From the NCBI GenBank assembly GCA_947625885.1, contig CANQQA010000001.1, positions 62,001 to 126,000 of the forward strand: 64,000 nucleotides of DNA, written 5' to 3'. This document shows positions 16,888 to 26,971 of the stretch, piece by piece. The notes below the pieces were generated by a model that worked only from the letters and a program-made list of their open reading frames with translations, was not told the DNA's origin and did no database searches. The translations under genes were made by a program, and so were the position numbers. Each line of letters begins with the position of its first letter. Within the stretch, counting starts at the first letter, position 1. The DNA comes from an uncultured Bacteroidales bacterium (GTDB lineage: Bacteria; Bacteroidota; Bacteroidia; Bacteroidales; UBA11471).

Positions 16888-19800
16888 TTATTCCGGTACA
16901 TCTTTGACACAGCGGAGATAAATCACGCTGCGGTTTCCCGTATCGGGTTCTGCCGAAACTTCCGATTGGGTTACTCCTAAAAAATATTGTCCCCGCGAAG
17001 AAAAATATTCCCGCGAGCAACTCAAATGCGAGGTCGTAACGATGCCGAAATAGTGCAGTATCGTCAATTCCGATATATTCGGCACACGCCACGAGCCGCG
17101 ATCGCTCCCGTCGGCTTCTTCGGAGTATCTTCCGCATATCGAATTGGAAGCCAACGAATTTTCCCACCTGTCGAGATAATATTTCGATGTTCCCGTAGAG
17201 GCACGGTAATACCCGTTGAGCGACCCGTTGAGATTCAAGTTTATTTCGCCCTGTATGTTCGTGGTATTGAGGCGATTGCAGTCTTGACCGGCATATTTGA
17301 ATTTTCGTGCCGGAAAACTGTTGATGCTCGAAATATCGTGGCTCGCAATAAACGATGTCGCAGCCGGACGGAGAGACGCCGCCCGGAAATAATCCATTTC
17401 AATCGTCCGTGTCGCAGGGTCGTGATGATATGCCTGCTCTACATCGGTATCGCCCGACACCGACGACATATCGCGACCGAGCTTGCGTATGCAGCGCAAC
17501 GCACCGGCATACACGGGCGTGGGCGACCAGTTCGTCGGATTGAGTTCGCTCATGGCAGCCAATTCCTCGCCCCACAACATACGGTTGTCGCTGCCCGCAT
17601 AGTGGGAATCGAGCGCACCGACTCCCGCCGTGATTTCATCGGGCGAATAATCGGTGAAGCGAAAGAGCGGCGAAGGCAGCGACAGCGCGCCCAATACAAT
17701 TTGCGTATAGGTGGCGGCAGCCGGCAGATACCAGCGTATCTCGTTCTCGTCGATTACGTTGTCGCCGTTCAAATCGCGGTTGCGCGCCATGCAAGCCGTC
17801 ATATATTCATCGGGGTGATTCGGCAGGGCGTAAGTCTTTCCGGCGTAGGTACGGGGCATATTTGCGCCGCTTCCGTCGGTCATCAGAATTTTATTCCATT
17901 GATTCCGTACCGTGTTGGTGCGGACGAAATTGTAAAGATTCGTCCGCCCGTCGGTCGCATAAACCTTATTGTTGTAATCGACCCATGCAAGCGAAGTTCC
18001 GTTGCGGCTTTCGTTTTCGTGCTCTATACCGATGGCTTCGGGCGCTTCATCGGCATAATAGGTCTGTATGGATTTCTGCGTAATCAGATACACCGAATTG
18101 GAATAGGTGCTTTCGCCGTCGTCGGAAACATTCATGCGACCCGGCGCTATCCATGCCTGCCGATTCTCCTTGTTGGCAAAATTCCGCCACAGGGCATAAT
18201 CGGCTTTCCCGCCCGTAAAACCAGCTGCACCGGCATCGTACTCGCGTTCATAGAGATATTCATCGACAAAGACGGTGTACCACTCGCTGCCGCTCGGATT
18301 GGGAAAGCGGTCGGGATCGCGCAGCTGTTCGATATACCACACGCCCGGGTCGCCGGCTGCCGACGCTGCCGCCCGTCCGCCGTATCGCGGGTCGCCCGGA
18401 TAGGGAGCAAGCGACGTTTCGCCCGCAGCGGGTCGGAATTGCAGCCACGTGTAAAACTGATTGTCCGGCAAAGCCTCGTAGCGATTCCGATTGCTTTCGT
18501 CAGTTACATCGACGATGCCGGCATTTCCGGTGGTAAACACGGCTCTGTTTCCGCTGCCGCCCACCATATCGACCGCGCCGTCGCCGAACGGGGCGCGAAT
18601 GCGCCAGACAAAATTTTTCCGCTGTTCGTCGGTAAGGCGGATATTGAACACGCCGTAATGCGAATCGAGTTCGATGCGCTCGGTTATCATATCGGTAACA
18701 TCGCCCGACGCACCGGCGACTACGTCCCCATTGCCCCCGACTGCCTCCACGCGAATATCGTCCAAACCGTTCACGGTTACGTTGTAAGTATATCGGGTAT
18801 TGCGCCGGCAATTGAAATCGCGGGCGGTCTCGGCAGTCGGTGCGCCGTCGCTCTTGTGTTCGCAAAAGCCGAGATGTATGACATAGGTCGCCTCTCCCGC
18901 CCGACGCACGGCGCCGGCAGTCGCGGCCGGCACACGCACGTTGGCGGCATCGACATAATAGGCGACACGGCATTTTATGACGACATACGTGGCGTTGTTG
19001 TTCATCAGGGCGGCATCGTAGCTCGGCTCGGCGGGTACGGTTTCGCCGGCGGCACGCACCAACGAGGCATACCAGCCGCTGTTGCGCCGGTCGGGCAGCT
19101 TGTGCTCCCGCTCGCGGTCGGCATACGAAGAAACGCCGGCAAGTCCCCGATGCTTGTTTTCGTACTGGTAAAAATCGAAGCTGTAACTTGAACCGCTCCC
19201 CTGCTGCTCCCGAACGAACGTCGTCGCACCGAAAACAGGCGAGCGGCTATACGTTGCACCGCCGTAATTCTCGGGCAGATTCGCGATTTCCATATCGGCG
19301 GCATTCGGCGTATATTGCGGCGGTGTGGTGTCGTCGCAGTCCATACGCTCCTGCAAATAGCTCGCTGCGGGCAGATTGACCACCTGCCACGAAACAGGCT
19401 CCAACGTGAGATTTTCTGCTGCCGCAAGATGAAAACGTACATAGGCGACTAACCGGCGAAGGTGTATCGCCCCTGAAAGGGTTACGGGTCCGGCGCGCAG
19501 CTCGACCGACGAAAACGGCATGCCGTCGGTATCTGTATAATCGACATCGGCTTCATTTTCAGACGCGTCTGTCGCGCGATAAATTCCGCTCATCAGAAAA
19601 TCGTCCGACACCTGCGCCACCGATTGCGGGTCGGACTGCACGGCAACGATGCGCTTGTATTTGTCCCACGTGTCGGCTGCCGCCAGCAATTCGTCGAGCG
19701 GTTGCCGTCCCTTTTCTTCCCCGTACATGATGCCGTAATGGGCAGCGGCATTGGCGACGGCGACGATGTAGCTCCTGCCCGACTTGGCAGAAACCGCCAA

Positions 19801-20130
19801 CGGGTAATCGGCATGATGCTGCGCCGTCAGCCCCTCGACAGTGGTGCAGCCCGTGCGCTCGCCGGTCGCCGCATTGTAAATGCCTACCCACAAGTCGTCG
19901 ATATTGCGGGCATCATCGCTGTCGGGCGAAACGCCGGCAGCACGGGTCAAGAGCCCCATATCGGCAAGACGCACCTGCATGGAAACCGTGCACGGCAAGC
20001 CCTCCGCGACGCCGATTTCCGGCGCGTCGAGTTCATCGGTGCAGGACAACGCCGCCACAAGGATTCCGAGAAAAAGCGTGCTCGTCGCCAAACTCAAAAG
20101 GGGAAGTATTTTTTCAACATCTTTCATCAT
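16888..20130 (-). CDS. Large DUF4906-like surface lipoprotein
   Basis: The 1,080-residue product begins with a lipoprotein signal (hydrophobic SLATSTLFLGILVAAL, lipobox ending at LSC). The next region resembles the Mfa/FimA-like fimbrillin fold of Bacteroidales (VGIYNAATGERTG, SYIVAVANAA). The end (WRVPNISELTILHYFG...YLRCVKDVPE) resembles the C-terminal module of DUF4906 proteins and related lipoproteins. A segment DLNGDNVIDENEIRWYLPA looks like an EF-hand-type calcium loop. It probably sits on the outer surface, perhaps as a fimbrial tip or adhesin; this is inference. The start at 20130 (MM) was chosen because it places the signal peptide normally; the frame is open to 20163. It stands alone, with no fimbrial partners nearby. 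Confidence 0.7.
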   Translation of the reverse strand: MMKDVEKILPLLSLATSTLFLGILVAALSCTDELDAPEIGVAEGLPCTVSMQVRLADMGLLTRAAGVSPDSDDARNIDDLWVGIYNAATGERTGCTTVEGLTAQHHADYPLAVSAKSGRSYIVAVANAAAHYGIMYGEEKGRQPLDELLAAADTWDKYKRIVAVQSDPQSVAQVSDDFLMSGIYRATDASENEADVDYTDTDGMPFSSVELRAGPVTLSGAIHLRRLVAYVRFHLAAAENLTLEPVSWQVVNLPAASYLQERMDCDDTTPPQYTPNAADMEIANLPENYGGATYSRSPVFGATTFVREQQGSGSSYSFDFYQYENKHRGLAGVSSYADREREHKLPDRRNSGWYASLVRAAGETVPAEPSYDAALMNNNATYVVIKCRVAYYVDAANVRVPAATAGAVRRAGEATYVIHLGFCEHKSDGAPTAETARDFNCRRNTRYTYNVTVNGLDDIRVEAVGGNGDVVAGASGDVTDMITERIELDSHYGVFNIRLTDEQRKNFVWRIRAPFGDGAVDMVGGSGNRAVFTTGNAGIVDVTDESNRNRYEALPDNQFYTWLQFRPAAGETSLAPYPGDPRYGGRAAASAAGDPGVWYIEQLRDPDRFPNPSGSEWYTVFVDEYLYEREYDAGAAGFTGGKADYALWRNFANKENRQAWIAPGRMNVSDDGESTYSNSVYLITQKSIQTYYADEAPEAIGIEHENESRNGTSLAWVDYNNKVYATDGRTNLYNFVRTNTVRNQWNKILMTDGSGANMPRTYAGKTYALPNHPDEYMTACMARNRDLNGDNVIDENEIRWYLPAAATYTQIVLGALSLPSPLFRFTDYSPDEITAGVGALDSHYAGSDNRMLWGEELAAMSELNPTNWSPTPVYAGALRCIRKLGRDMSSVSGDTDVEQAYHHDPATRTIEMDYFRAASLRPAATSFIASHDISSINSFPARKFKYAGQDCNRLNTTNIQGEINLNLNGSLNGYYRASTGTSKYYLDRWENSLASNSICGRYSEEADGSDRGSWRVPNISELTILHYFGIVTTSHLSCSREYFSSRGQYFLGVTQSEVSAEPDTGNRSVIYLRCVKDVPE

Positions 20131-20648
20131 GCCGTTCGTATTTTCAAATCGCGCCGCCTCCACCTTGCAGCCAACCGCCCGTGTTCTTGTGGATTCGGAC
20201 TTTATAAACGGCTGTAAATGAATTGAGTTTTTTATCGTTGTGAAACACGGATTTTGAAAAAATCCAAATTTTTCATTCTATTTGATTGGCGTCATTTCGG
20301 TTTGACAACTTCTGAGAGAAAAAGAACAGCGGTTTTAGGAAACTTCAAATTTCACAAAACCGCTCTTATTTATTATAAATCAATCGTTTAATAATAAATA
20401 GCGTTTGCTAAAATAACAATGAAAAAATTCGATAAAAACAGGCTCCCGCCACGCAGGGCAATATGTCGCGATTTTGAAATTTTCAAACAGGTTATATCAC
20501 TATTATTCAATAATATACACATTTACGTCGAGGTACTTGGCATCTGAAATTTCCGTTTCCGTTAATTCTTCTTATAAGATACTTTCAGAAATAAAAATGG
20601 CTGCACCGTTTCCGATACAGCCATTTTCAAAATTATGGAAAGAATTTG
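20131..20648. other. Intergenic region between lipoprotein gene and groEL
   Basis: No gene is seen. The stretch is A/T-rich. It contains a possible hairpin, AGCGGTTTT (20328-20336) with AAAACCGCT (20356-20364), and the groEL terminator at 20594-20627. Presumably it also carries the promoter of the leftward lipoprotein gene, but no clear TAnnTTTG box was found close to its start. Confidence 0.5.
20594..20627 (-). terminator. Terminator after groEL
   Basis: AAAATGGCTG (20594-20603) pairs with CAGCCATTTT (20618-20627), and the minus strand continues into a T-rich run. It lies 22 bases past the groEL stop. Confidence 0.8.
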
Positions 20649-22304
<1,656 letters not shown>

Positions 22305-22312
22305 TTATACTA

Positions 22313-22582
22313 TCAGAGAACAGCCAATACGTCGGACTGGCGCATGATGAGATATTTCTCGCCTTCCAGTTCGAGTTCGGTACCGGCATATTTGCCGTAG
22401 AGTACGGTATCGCCGGCTTTCAGTACCATTTCTTCGTCTTTGGTTCCGTTGCCTACGGCGACGATTTCGCCGCGCAGCGGTTTTTCTTTGGCGGAGTCGG
22501 GAATGATGATGCCGCCTACCGTCTTTTCTTCTGCGGGTGCCGGTTTTATCAGCACGCGGTCTGCTAAGGGTCTGATCTTCAT
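22313..22582 (-). CDS. groES: 10-kDa co-chaperonin GroES
   Basis: The 89-residue protein has the GroES signature at its start ([33 protein letters not shown]), containing the mobile loop that contacts GroEL, followed by [10 protein letters not shown] and [34 protein letters not shown]. The length is slightly short but normal for Bacteroidota. It is the first gene of the groES-groEL operon. The upstream region has an inverted repeat and a sigma-54-like element instead of a clear TAnnTTTG box. Confidence 0.98.
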   Translation of the reverse strand: MKIRPLADRVLIKPAPAEEKTVGGIIIPDSAKEKPLRGEIVAVGNGTKDEEMVLKAGDTVLYGKYAGTELELEGEKYLIMRQSDVLAVL

Positions 22583-22616
22583 AGCTTCTTGTTTTAAGTT
22601 ATTTATTGTTTGTTTT

Positions 22617-22666
22617 ATTCGCTGTTTTGTCTTGCGACACCCTTTTCACAGCGAATAGCGTGCCAA
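22617..22666 (-). promoter_or_regulatory. Inverted repeat and sigma-54-like element upstream of groES
   Basis: ATTCGCTGT (22617-22625) is perfectly inverted as ACAGCGAAT (22648-22656). On the minus strand TTGGCACG followed five bases later by TCGCT (22650-22666) is close to the -24/-12 consensus TGGCAC-N5-TTGCT, with one mismatch in the -12 part. The repeat is not the CIRCE element. It could be a heat-shock operator; this is a reading from sequence alone. Confidence 0.35.
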
Positions 22667-22749
22667 ATTCTTTTTTAAGTAAAAAACTGCCAAAAAGGCA
22701 GGCGAAACATTTATTTCTCTGTCAATACTGACAAGATGAAAAGATATGT

Positions 22750-22757
22750 TACCTTTG
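22750..22757 (+). promoter_or_regulatory. -7 box TACCTTTG before first recQ
   Basis: Exact consensus match. It overlaps the in-frame ATG at 22746, so translation most likely starts at the ATG at 22764. Confidence 0.6.
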
Positions 22758-22763
22758 CAACAG

Positions 22764-24665
22764 ATGACGCAGACGATACACGAAATATTGAAACGCTACT
22801 GGGGCTACGACTCCTTCCGCCCGTTGCAGGAAGAGGTCATACACGCCATACTCGACGGTCGCGACACGCTGGCGCTGATGCCCACCGGCGGCGGCAAGTC
22901 GATTACCTATCAGGTGCCCGGCGTATTTCTCGACGGGATATGTATCGTCGTTACGCCGCTTATCGCTCTGATGAAAGATCAGGTCGATACCCTGCGGGCG
23001 CTCGACATAAAGGCGGCTTACCTGCATTCGGGCATGTCGTATCGGGAGATGCGGGTCGTACTCGAAAACTGCATCTTCGGGAAATACAAATTTCTCTACG
23101 TTTCGCCCGAACGCCTCGCCACCCAGCTTTTTCTCGACAAACTCAAAGAGCTGAACGTGTCGCTTTTGGTGGTGGACGAGGCGCACTGCATTTCGCAATG
23201 GGGCTACGACTTCCGTCCGGAGTATCTGAAAATCGCCGAGCTGCGGACGCTGCTGCCGGCGATTCCCGTACTGGCGGTAACGGCGACAGCCACGCCCGAA
23301 GTCGCCCGCGACATACAGGCGAAACTTCTTTTCCGGAAAGAAAATGTTTTCCGCAAAAGTTTCCACCGTCCGAATCTGCACTACATCGTCCGCCACAACG
23401 AAGACAAGATGCAGCAGCTCATCTATATATTGTCGCGCGTGCCGGGCAGCGCCATCGTATATGTGCGCAGCCGCAAGCGCACGAAAGAGGTGGCGGAGGA
23501 GCTGCATCGGGCGGGCATCTCGGCGCAGCACTACCATGCCGGCATCGAAGCCGAAGAAAAAGATATGCGGCAGCAGTCGTGGAAAGAGGGACGCGCGCGC
23601 GTCATGGTCGCCACCAATGCTTTCGGCATGGGCATCGACAAATCCGACGTGCGCCTCGTCGTGCACCTCGACCTGCCCAACTCGCCGGAGGAGTATTACC
23701 AAGAGGCGGGGCGCGCCGGTCGCGACGGGGAGACGGCATACGCCGTACTGCTCTACTCCTCGACCGACAAAGCCAAGCTGCACAAGCGCATCGCCGACTC
23801 TTTTCCCGAACGCGATTTCATCACCCGCGTATATATTTCCGTGTGCAACTTCCTGCAAGTGGCAGAGGGTTTCGGCTTCGATACGATGCACGATTTCGAC
23901 ATCAACCTTTTCTGCCTGAATTTCAAACTGCCGGTACTGCCCACATACCACGCACTGAAAATATTGGAACACTCGGGCTACCTCGAATATATCGAAGACG
24001 CCAACTCGCAGTCGCGCATCATGGTTACCGTACAGCGCGACGAACTCTACAAACTGAAAACCGACGACGCCGAAACCGACGAAGTGCTGCAATGCCTCCT
24101 GCGCTCCTACACGGGGCTGTTCGCCGACTACGTGTATATACGCGAATCGGTGCTCGAACAGCGCACCGGTCTGCCGGCGGAAAAGGTATATGAAAGCCTT
24201 ATCTATCTCAGCAAGTCGGGCATACTGCACTACATTCCGCGCAAGCGTATGCCGCTCATCTACTTCACCCGCGCCCGCGAAAGCGCGGAACGCCTCGACA
24301 TTCCCAAGTCGGCTTACGAAGAGCGGAAAGAGAAGTTCAGCCACCGCATCGAACGCATCTTGCAATACGCCACCGCCGACAATGTGTGTCGGGAACGGCT
24401 GCTGCTCGACTACTTCGGCGAAAAAAGCGAACGCGACTGCGGCGCGTGCGACATCTGTTTGAAGAAAAAAGACGAAGGTCTGTCGGCGGTGCGATTCGAC
24501 AAAATCACGGCGTCGGTGAAAGAGCTGCTGTCGCAGGCGCCCTGCACGCTCGACGAAATCGTGGCGCGCCTGCCCTACCCGCAAGACCAAGTGGTCGAGA
24601 CGCTCCGATACCTCTGCGACGAACGCTTCCTCCTGTTCGACGGCAACGCCTACCGCCTCCGCTGA
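22764..24665 (+). CDS. recQ: RecQ-family ATP-dependent DNA helicase (without HRDC)
   Basis: The 633-residue protein has all RecQ helicase motifs: FRPLQEEVIHAIL (motif 0), LMPTGGGKSITYQ (Walker A), VVDEAHCISQWGYDFRPEY (DEAH plus aromatic-rich loop), AVTATATP (motif III), YVRSRKRTKEVAE, ATNAFGMGIDKSDVR and YYQEAGRAGRDG (motif VI). The RQC zinc site follows as CRERLL...CGACDIC. No HRDC domain is visible at the end, unlike the second RecQ at 38441. It unwinds DNA 3'-5' during repair. An ATG at 22746 is in frame but lies across the -7 box, so 22764 is preferred. Confidence 0.93.
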   Translation: MTQTIHEILKRYWGYDSFRPLQEEVIHAILDGRDTLALMPTGGGKSITYQVPGVFLDGICIVVTPLIALMKDQVDTLRALDIKAAYLHSGMSYREMRVVLENCIFGKYKFLYVSPERLATQLFLDKLKELNVSLLVVDEAHCISQWGYDFRPEYLKIAELRTLLPAIPVLAVTATATPEVARDIQAKLLFRKENVFRKSFHRPNLHYIVRHNEDKMQQLIYILSRVPGSAIVYVRSRKRTKEVAEELHRAGISAQHYHAGIEAEEKDMRQQSWKEGRARVMVATNAFGMGIDKSDVRLVVHLDLPNSPEEYYQEAGRAGRDGETAYAVLLYSSTDKAKLHKRIADSFPERDFITRVYISVCNFLQVAEGFGFDTMHDFDINLFCLNFKLPVLPTYHALKILEHSGYLEYIEDANSQSRIMVTVQRDELYKLKTDDAETDEVLQCLLRSYTGLFADYVYIRESVLEQRTGLPAEKVYESLIYLSKSGILHYIPRKRMPLIYFTRARESAERLDIPKSAYEERKEKFSHRIERILQYATADNVCRERLLLDYFGEKSERDCGACDICLKKKDEGLSAVRFDKITASVKELLSQAPCTLDEIVARLPYPQDQVVETLRYLCDERFLLFDGNAYRLR

Positions 24666-24766
24666 TTTCACGCCTGCCACCCTGCGGCTCTCTTTCCCTC
24701 CTTCTCCACCTCAAAAGAATGCAAAAATTTTTAGCGGAAAGTTTTGTAAATTTTTATTTTCTGAAT

Positions 24767-24774
24767 TATCTTTG
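24767..24774 (+). promoter_or_regulatory. -7 box TATCTTTG in the recQ-LRR gap
   Basis: Consensus match 18 bases before a short frame at 24793. Its product is uncertain. Confidence 0.4.
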
Positions 24775-24792
24775 CAAGGGAAATAGAAACCT

Positions 24793-24948
24793 ATGAAATG
24801 TGCCGGCGTGATGCGCCGACTGCTTTTTACGGGCGATTGGTGCAGGCAATTCGCCTTTTCCGGGCAGACGGAGAGGCGTTTGCCGGCGTTCGTTCGGTGC
24901 CGAGAAAAACCGCTTTTTATCTTTTTCGATAAAAAAACGGCAATATAA
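24793..24948 (+). CDS. Possible 51-residue small protein
   Basis: An ATG 18 bases after a consensus -7 box opens a 51-codon frame rich in arginine and phenylalanine, ending in KKTAI. Codons 40-50 overlap a hairpin-like repeat (CCG...CGG). I recognise no family. It could instead be the non-coding start of a regulatory transcript leading to the LRR gene. Confidence 0.2.
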   Translation: MKCAGVMRRLLFTGDWCRQFAFSGQTERRLPAFVRCREKPLFIFFDKKTAI

Positions 24949-24971
24949 GAGCGTACTTTCAAGAAAATGAC

Positions 24972-24979
24972 TACCTTTG
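24972..24979 (+). promoter_or_regulatory. -7 box TACCTTTG before structured leader
   Basis: Exact consensus match. Transcription would start near 24987, about 300 bases before the LRR gene start. Confidence 0.55.
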
Positions 24980-24986
24980 CTCCGTA

Positions 24987-25222
24987 CACCCCACCGGTGT
25001 GCAGACATATTGAAGAAAGCGTTTTCGCATCGTTCCCTTAGTGAAACTTCGACAATTTCGCAATGAAATACGGAAAGATGGTGAAAGTACGCTCTTTCTT
25101 TGGTTTGTTATATCTATCTCGGATATACAGCCAAAGTGGGGTTGCTATCACTTGTTTGTATTTCATGGGAGTCGAAGCCCACACTGAGTAAGCGAGTGAA
25201 ACAGTGGCTCCGCTTCTTTTTT
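24987..25222 (+). ncRNA. Candidate structured leader RNA or sRNA ending in a terminator
   Basis: Between the -7 box at 24972 and the LRR gene lies about 236 bases with several complementary segments and no gene. ATGAAATAC (25063-25071) pairs with GTATTTCAT (25158-25166). Inside, TATATC and GATATA form a hairpin around 25110-25127. At the 3' end GAAGC (25174-25178) and CACTG pair with CAGTG and GCTTC (25212-25216), followed directly by six Ts (25217-25222), as in an intrinsic terminator. It could be a transcription attenuator or riboswitch for the LRR gene, or a free small RNA. I do not recognise a known RNA family. Confidence 0.45.
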
Positions 25223-25288
25223 ATGCCTGAATCGAAAAACCGTTACCGGCACTCTCCGAGCCGCAAGTGCCTTTTTAATTTTTTTACA

Positions 25289-26080
25289 ATGAAACGGCAT
25301 AGACAAATGTTTCAAAAATTTTGGGGAGTCATCTTCTTCCTCGCTTTCTCCCCCGCCGCGTGGGCGTATGACTTTGAGGCAGACGGCATCTATTACACCA
25401 TTCTTTCGTCGGACGAGGTTGAGGTTACGTCTGGTAGAGAAGACTATTCGGGCAAAGTAACCATTCCCGCAACGGTAACGAATGAGGGTGTTGAATATCG
25501 GGTTACCGCTATCGGCAACGGGGCTTTTTCGTGGTGCACCGGCTTGACGTCGGTAACGATACCCGAAAGTGTTACCACTATCGGGGAAAGTGCTTTTGAG
25601 GTATGCAGCGGCTTGACATCAGTAACGATACCCGAGAGTGTTACCACTATCGGCGACTGGGCTTTTGGCAATTGCACGGGCTTGACGTCGGTAACGATAC
25701 CCAATAGTGTTACCTCTATCGGCGACTGGGCTTTTGGCAATTGTACGGGTTTGACGTCGGTAACCGCTTATAATCCGGAACCGGTGGATATAGATGATGC
25801 TTTCGAGCGTGTCGATTGTGCCAACTGTACGCTTTACGTACCTGCCGAATCGGTAGGATTGTATAAAGCCGCCCCATACTGGAGCGAGTTCGGAACGATA
25901 TTGCCGATAGACGAATCGTCCGCCATTACGGAAATACAACAAGACAATGCCGACGGACACGTAACGGTATATAACCTGCAAGGCGTATTGGTGCTCGAAA
26001 CGAACGATGCCGCAGACCTCAAAACGTTACAGAACGGCGCGTATATCGTGAACGGCAAGACGATGATTATCGCCCGATAG
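25289..26080 (+). CDS. Small BspA-like leucine-rich-repeat secreted protein
   Basis: The 263-residue protein has a signal peptide (WGVIFFLAFSPAAWA), a short N-terminal domain starting DFEADGIYYTILSSDEVEV, and about four LRR_5 repeats of 23 residues of the TSVTIPESVTTIGDWAFGNCTGL type (about 75-155). The end (VTVYNLQGVLVLETND...LQNGAYIVNGKTMII) resembles the C-terminal sorting or carbohydrate-adjacent module seen on secreted Bacteroidales proteins. It is expected at the cell surface or outside the cell, perhaps binding host or bacterial partners. Start 25289 is chosen because the signal peptide begins there; the frame is open upstream to 25100 through the candidate structured RNA. A strong terminator follows. 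Confidence 0.8.
   Translation: MKRHRQMFQKFWGVIFFLAFSPAAWAYDFEADGIYYTILSSDEVEVTSGREDYSGKVTIPATVTNEGVEYRVTAIGNGAFSWCTGLTSVTIPESVTTIGESAFEVCSGLTSVTIPESVTTIGDWAFGNCTGLTSVTIPNSVTSIGDWAFGNCTGLTSVTAYNPEPVDIDDAFERVDCANCTLYVPAESVGLYKAAPYWSEFGTILPIDESSAITEIQQDNADGHVTVYNLQGVLVLETNDAADLKTLQNGAYIVNGKTMIIAR
25541..25767 (+). repeat. 69-base tandem repeats in LRR gene
   Basis: Three complete 69-base units start at 25541, 25610 and 25679, with a partial fourth at 25748. Units two and three differ at only a handful of positions. Each encodes one 23-residue LRR. Confidence 0.9.
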
Positions 26081-26129
26081 CGCAAGATAAAATGAAAAGA
26101 GAATTTCCTGAATAGATGATCTTTGACAC

Positions 26130-26161
26130 GCCGCCCTGCAACTGAGAGATTGCAGGGCGGC
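26130..26161. terminator. Strong terminator between LRR gene and MBL hydrolase gene
   Basis: A perfect 12-base stem, GCCGCCCTGCAA (26130-26141) with TTGCAGGGCGGC (26150-26161), followed by TTTTATTT on the plus strand. It lies between converging genes and can close the long leftward operon too. Confidence 0.85.
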
Positions 26162-26202
26162 TTTTATTTCATCGGAAAAGCTGCGATTTTTCGTAAGGTT
26201 AT

Positions 26203-26967
26203 TCAGTCTCGGGTGTGGAGTACCAATCCGTCGTAGGCAAAGGCGACTCCGGCGGGGAGTTTCTTTTCCTCCTCAGCTTGAAAGCCCATGTGGTGGCATA
26301 TATGCGTGAGGTAAGCCCGTTCGGGTGCCAGCCGCTCGATAACGGCAAGGGCGTTGGCAAGCGTCTGGTGCGTGGCATGGGGTTGGTGCCGCAACGCATT
26401 TATCACCAATATTTCCAATCCCGCCAGTTTGGCATACTCGCTCTCGGGCAGGGTGAGCATATCGGTTATGTAGGCAAAGCGCCCGATGCGGAATCCGACG
26501 ATGGGCAGCGCGCCGTGCATGACCCGTATAGGCACGACTTCAATGCCCTGCACAGTGAACGGGCGCAAATCGTCGAGCGCGTGCAGCTGCAAATGCGCCA
26601 CACCGGCATACGGGTGGTTGTTGAAGCAGTAAAAGAAGTGTTCGGTAATGACTTCCAGCACATTCGGCTCGGCATAGAGGGGTACGGGCGACTCTTTGCT
26701 GAAACTCCGCAGTTCGTCGATAGCCGAAATGTGGTCGTAGTGTTCGTGGGTAATCAGTACGGCGTCGATGCGGTCGATGCCGCTGTGCAGAATCTGTTGG
26801 CGGAAATCGGGTCCGCAGTCAATCAGAATATTTTTCCCGCCGACGGTTACGCACACCGACGAGCGCAGGCGGTTGTCGCGAGGGTCGGCGGAGCGGCACA
26901 CCTCGCACCCGCAGCCCATGACAGGCACGCCGGTCGATGTTCCCGTTCCCAAAAATTCGATGCGCAT
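26203..26967 (-). CDS. MBL-fold metallohydrolase (PhnP-like)
   Basis: The 254-residue protein opens with FLGTGTSTGVPVMGCGCEVC, the CxCxxC-bearing start of the PhnP-like/cyclic phosphodiesterase branch of metallo-beta-lactamase enzymes. It has the metal motif LITHEHYDHISAIDELR (HxHxDH) and later RVMHG and YLTHICHHMG, which supply further ligands. PhnP hydrolyses a cyclic phosphodiester; here the substrate is unknown. It starts 4 bases after murB ends and is the last gene of the eight-gene leftward block. Confidence 0.85.
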   Translation of the reverse strand: MRIEFLGTGTSTGVPVMGCGCEVCRSADPRDNRLRSSVCVTVGGKNILIDCGPDFRQQILHSGIDRIDAVLITHEHYDHISAIDELRSFSKESPVPLYAEPNVLEVITEHFFYCFNNHPYAGVAHLQLHALDDLRPFTVQGIEVVPIRVMHGALPIVGFRIGRFAYITDMLTLPESEYAKLAGLEILVINALRHQPHATHQTLANALAVIERLAPERAYLTHICHHMGFQAEEEKKLPAGVAFAYDGLVLHTRD

Positions 26968-26971
26968 GATT

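Noticed and set aside
16987-19191. A 734-codon frame antisense to the DUF4906-like gene
   Set aside because: It is arginine- and isoleucine-rich with no domain, typical of an antisense shadow of a GC-biased gene.
25541-25767. Regular repeats that could be a CRISPR array
   Set aside because: They are head-to-tail coding repeats of 69 bases with no spacers, and encode LRR units.
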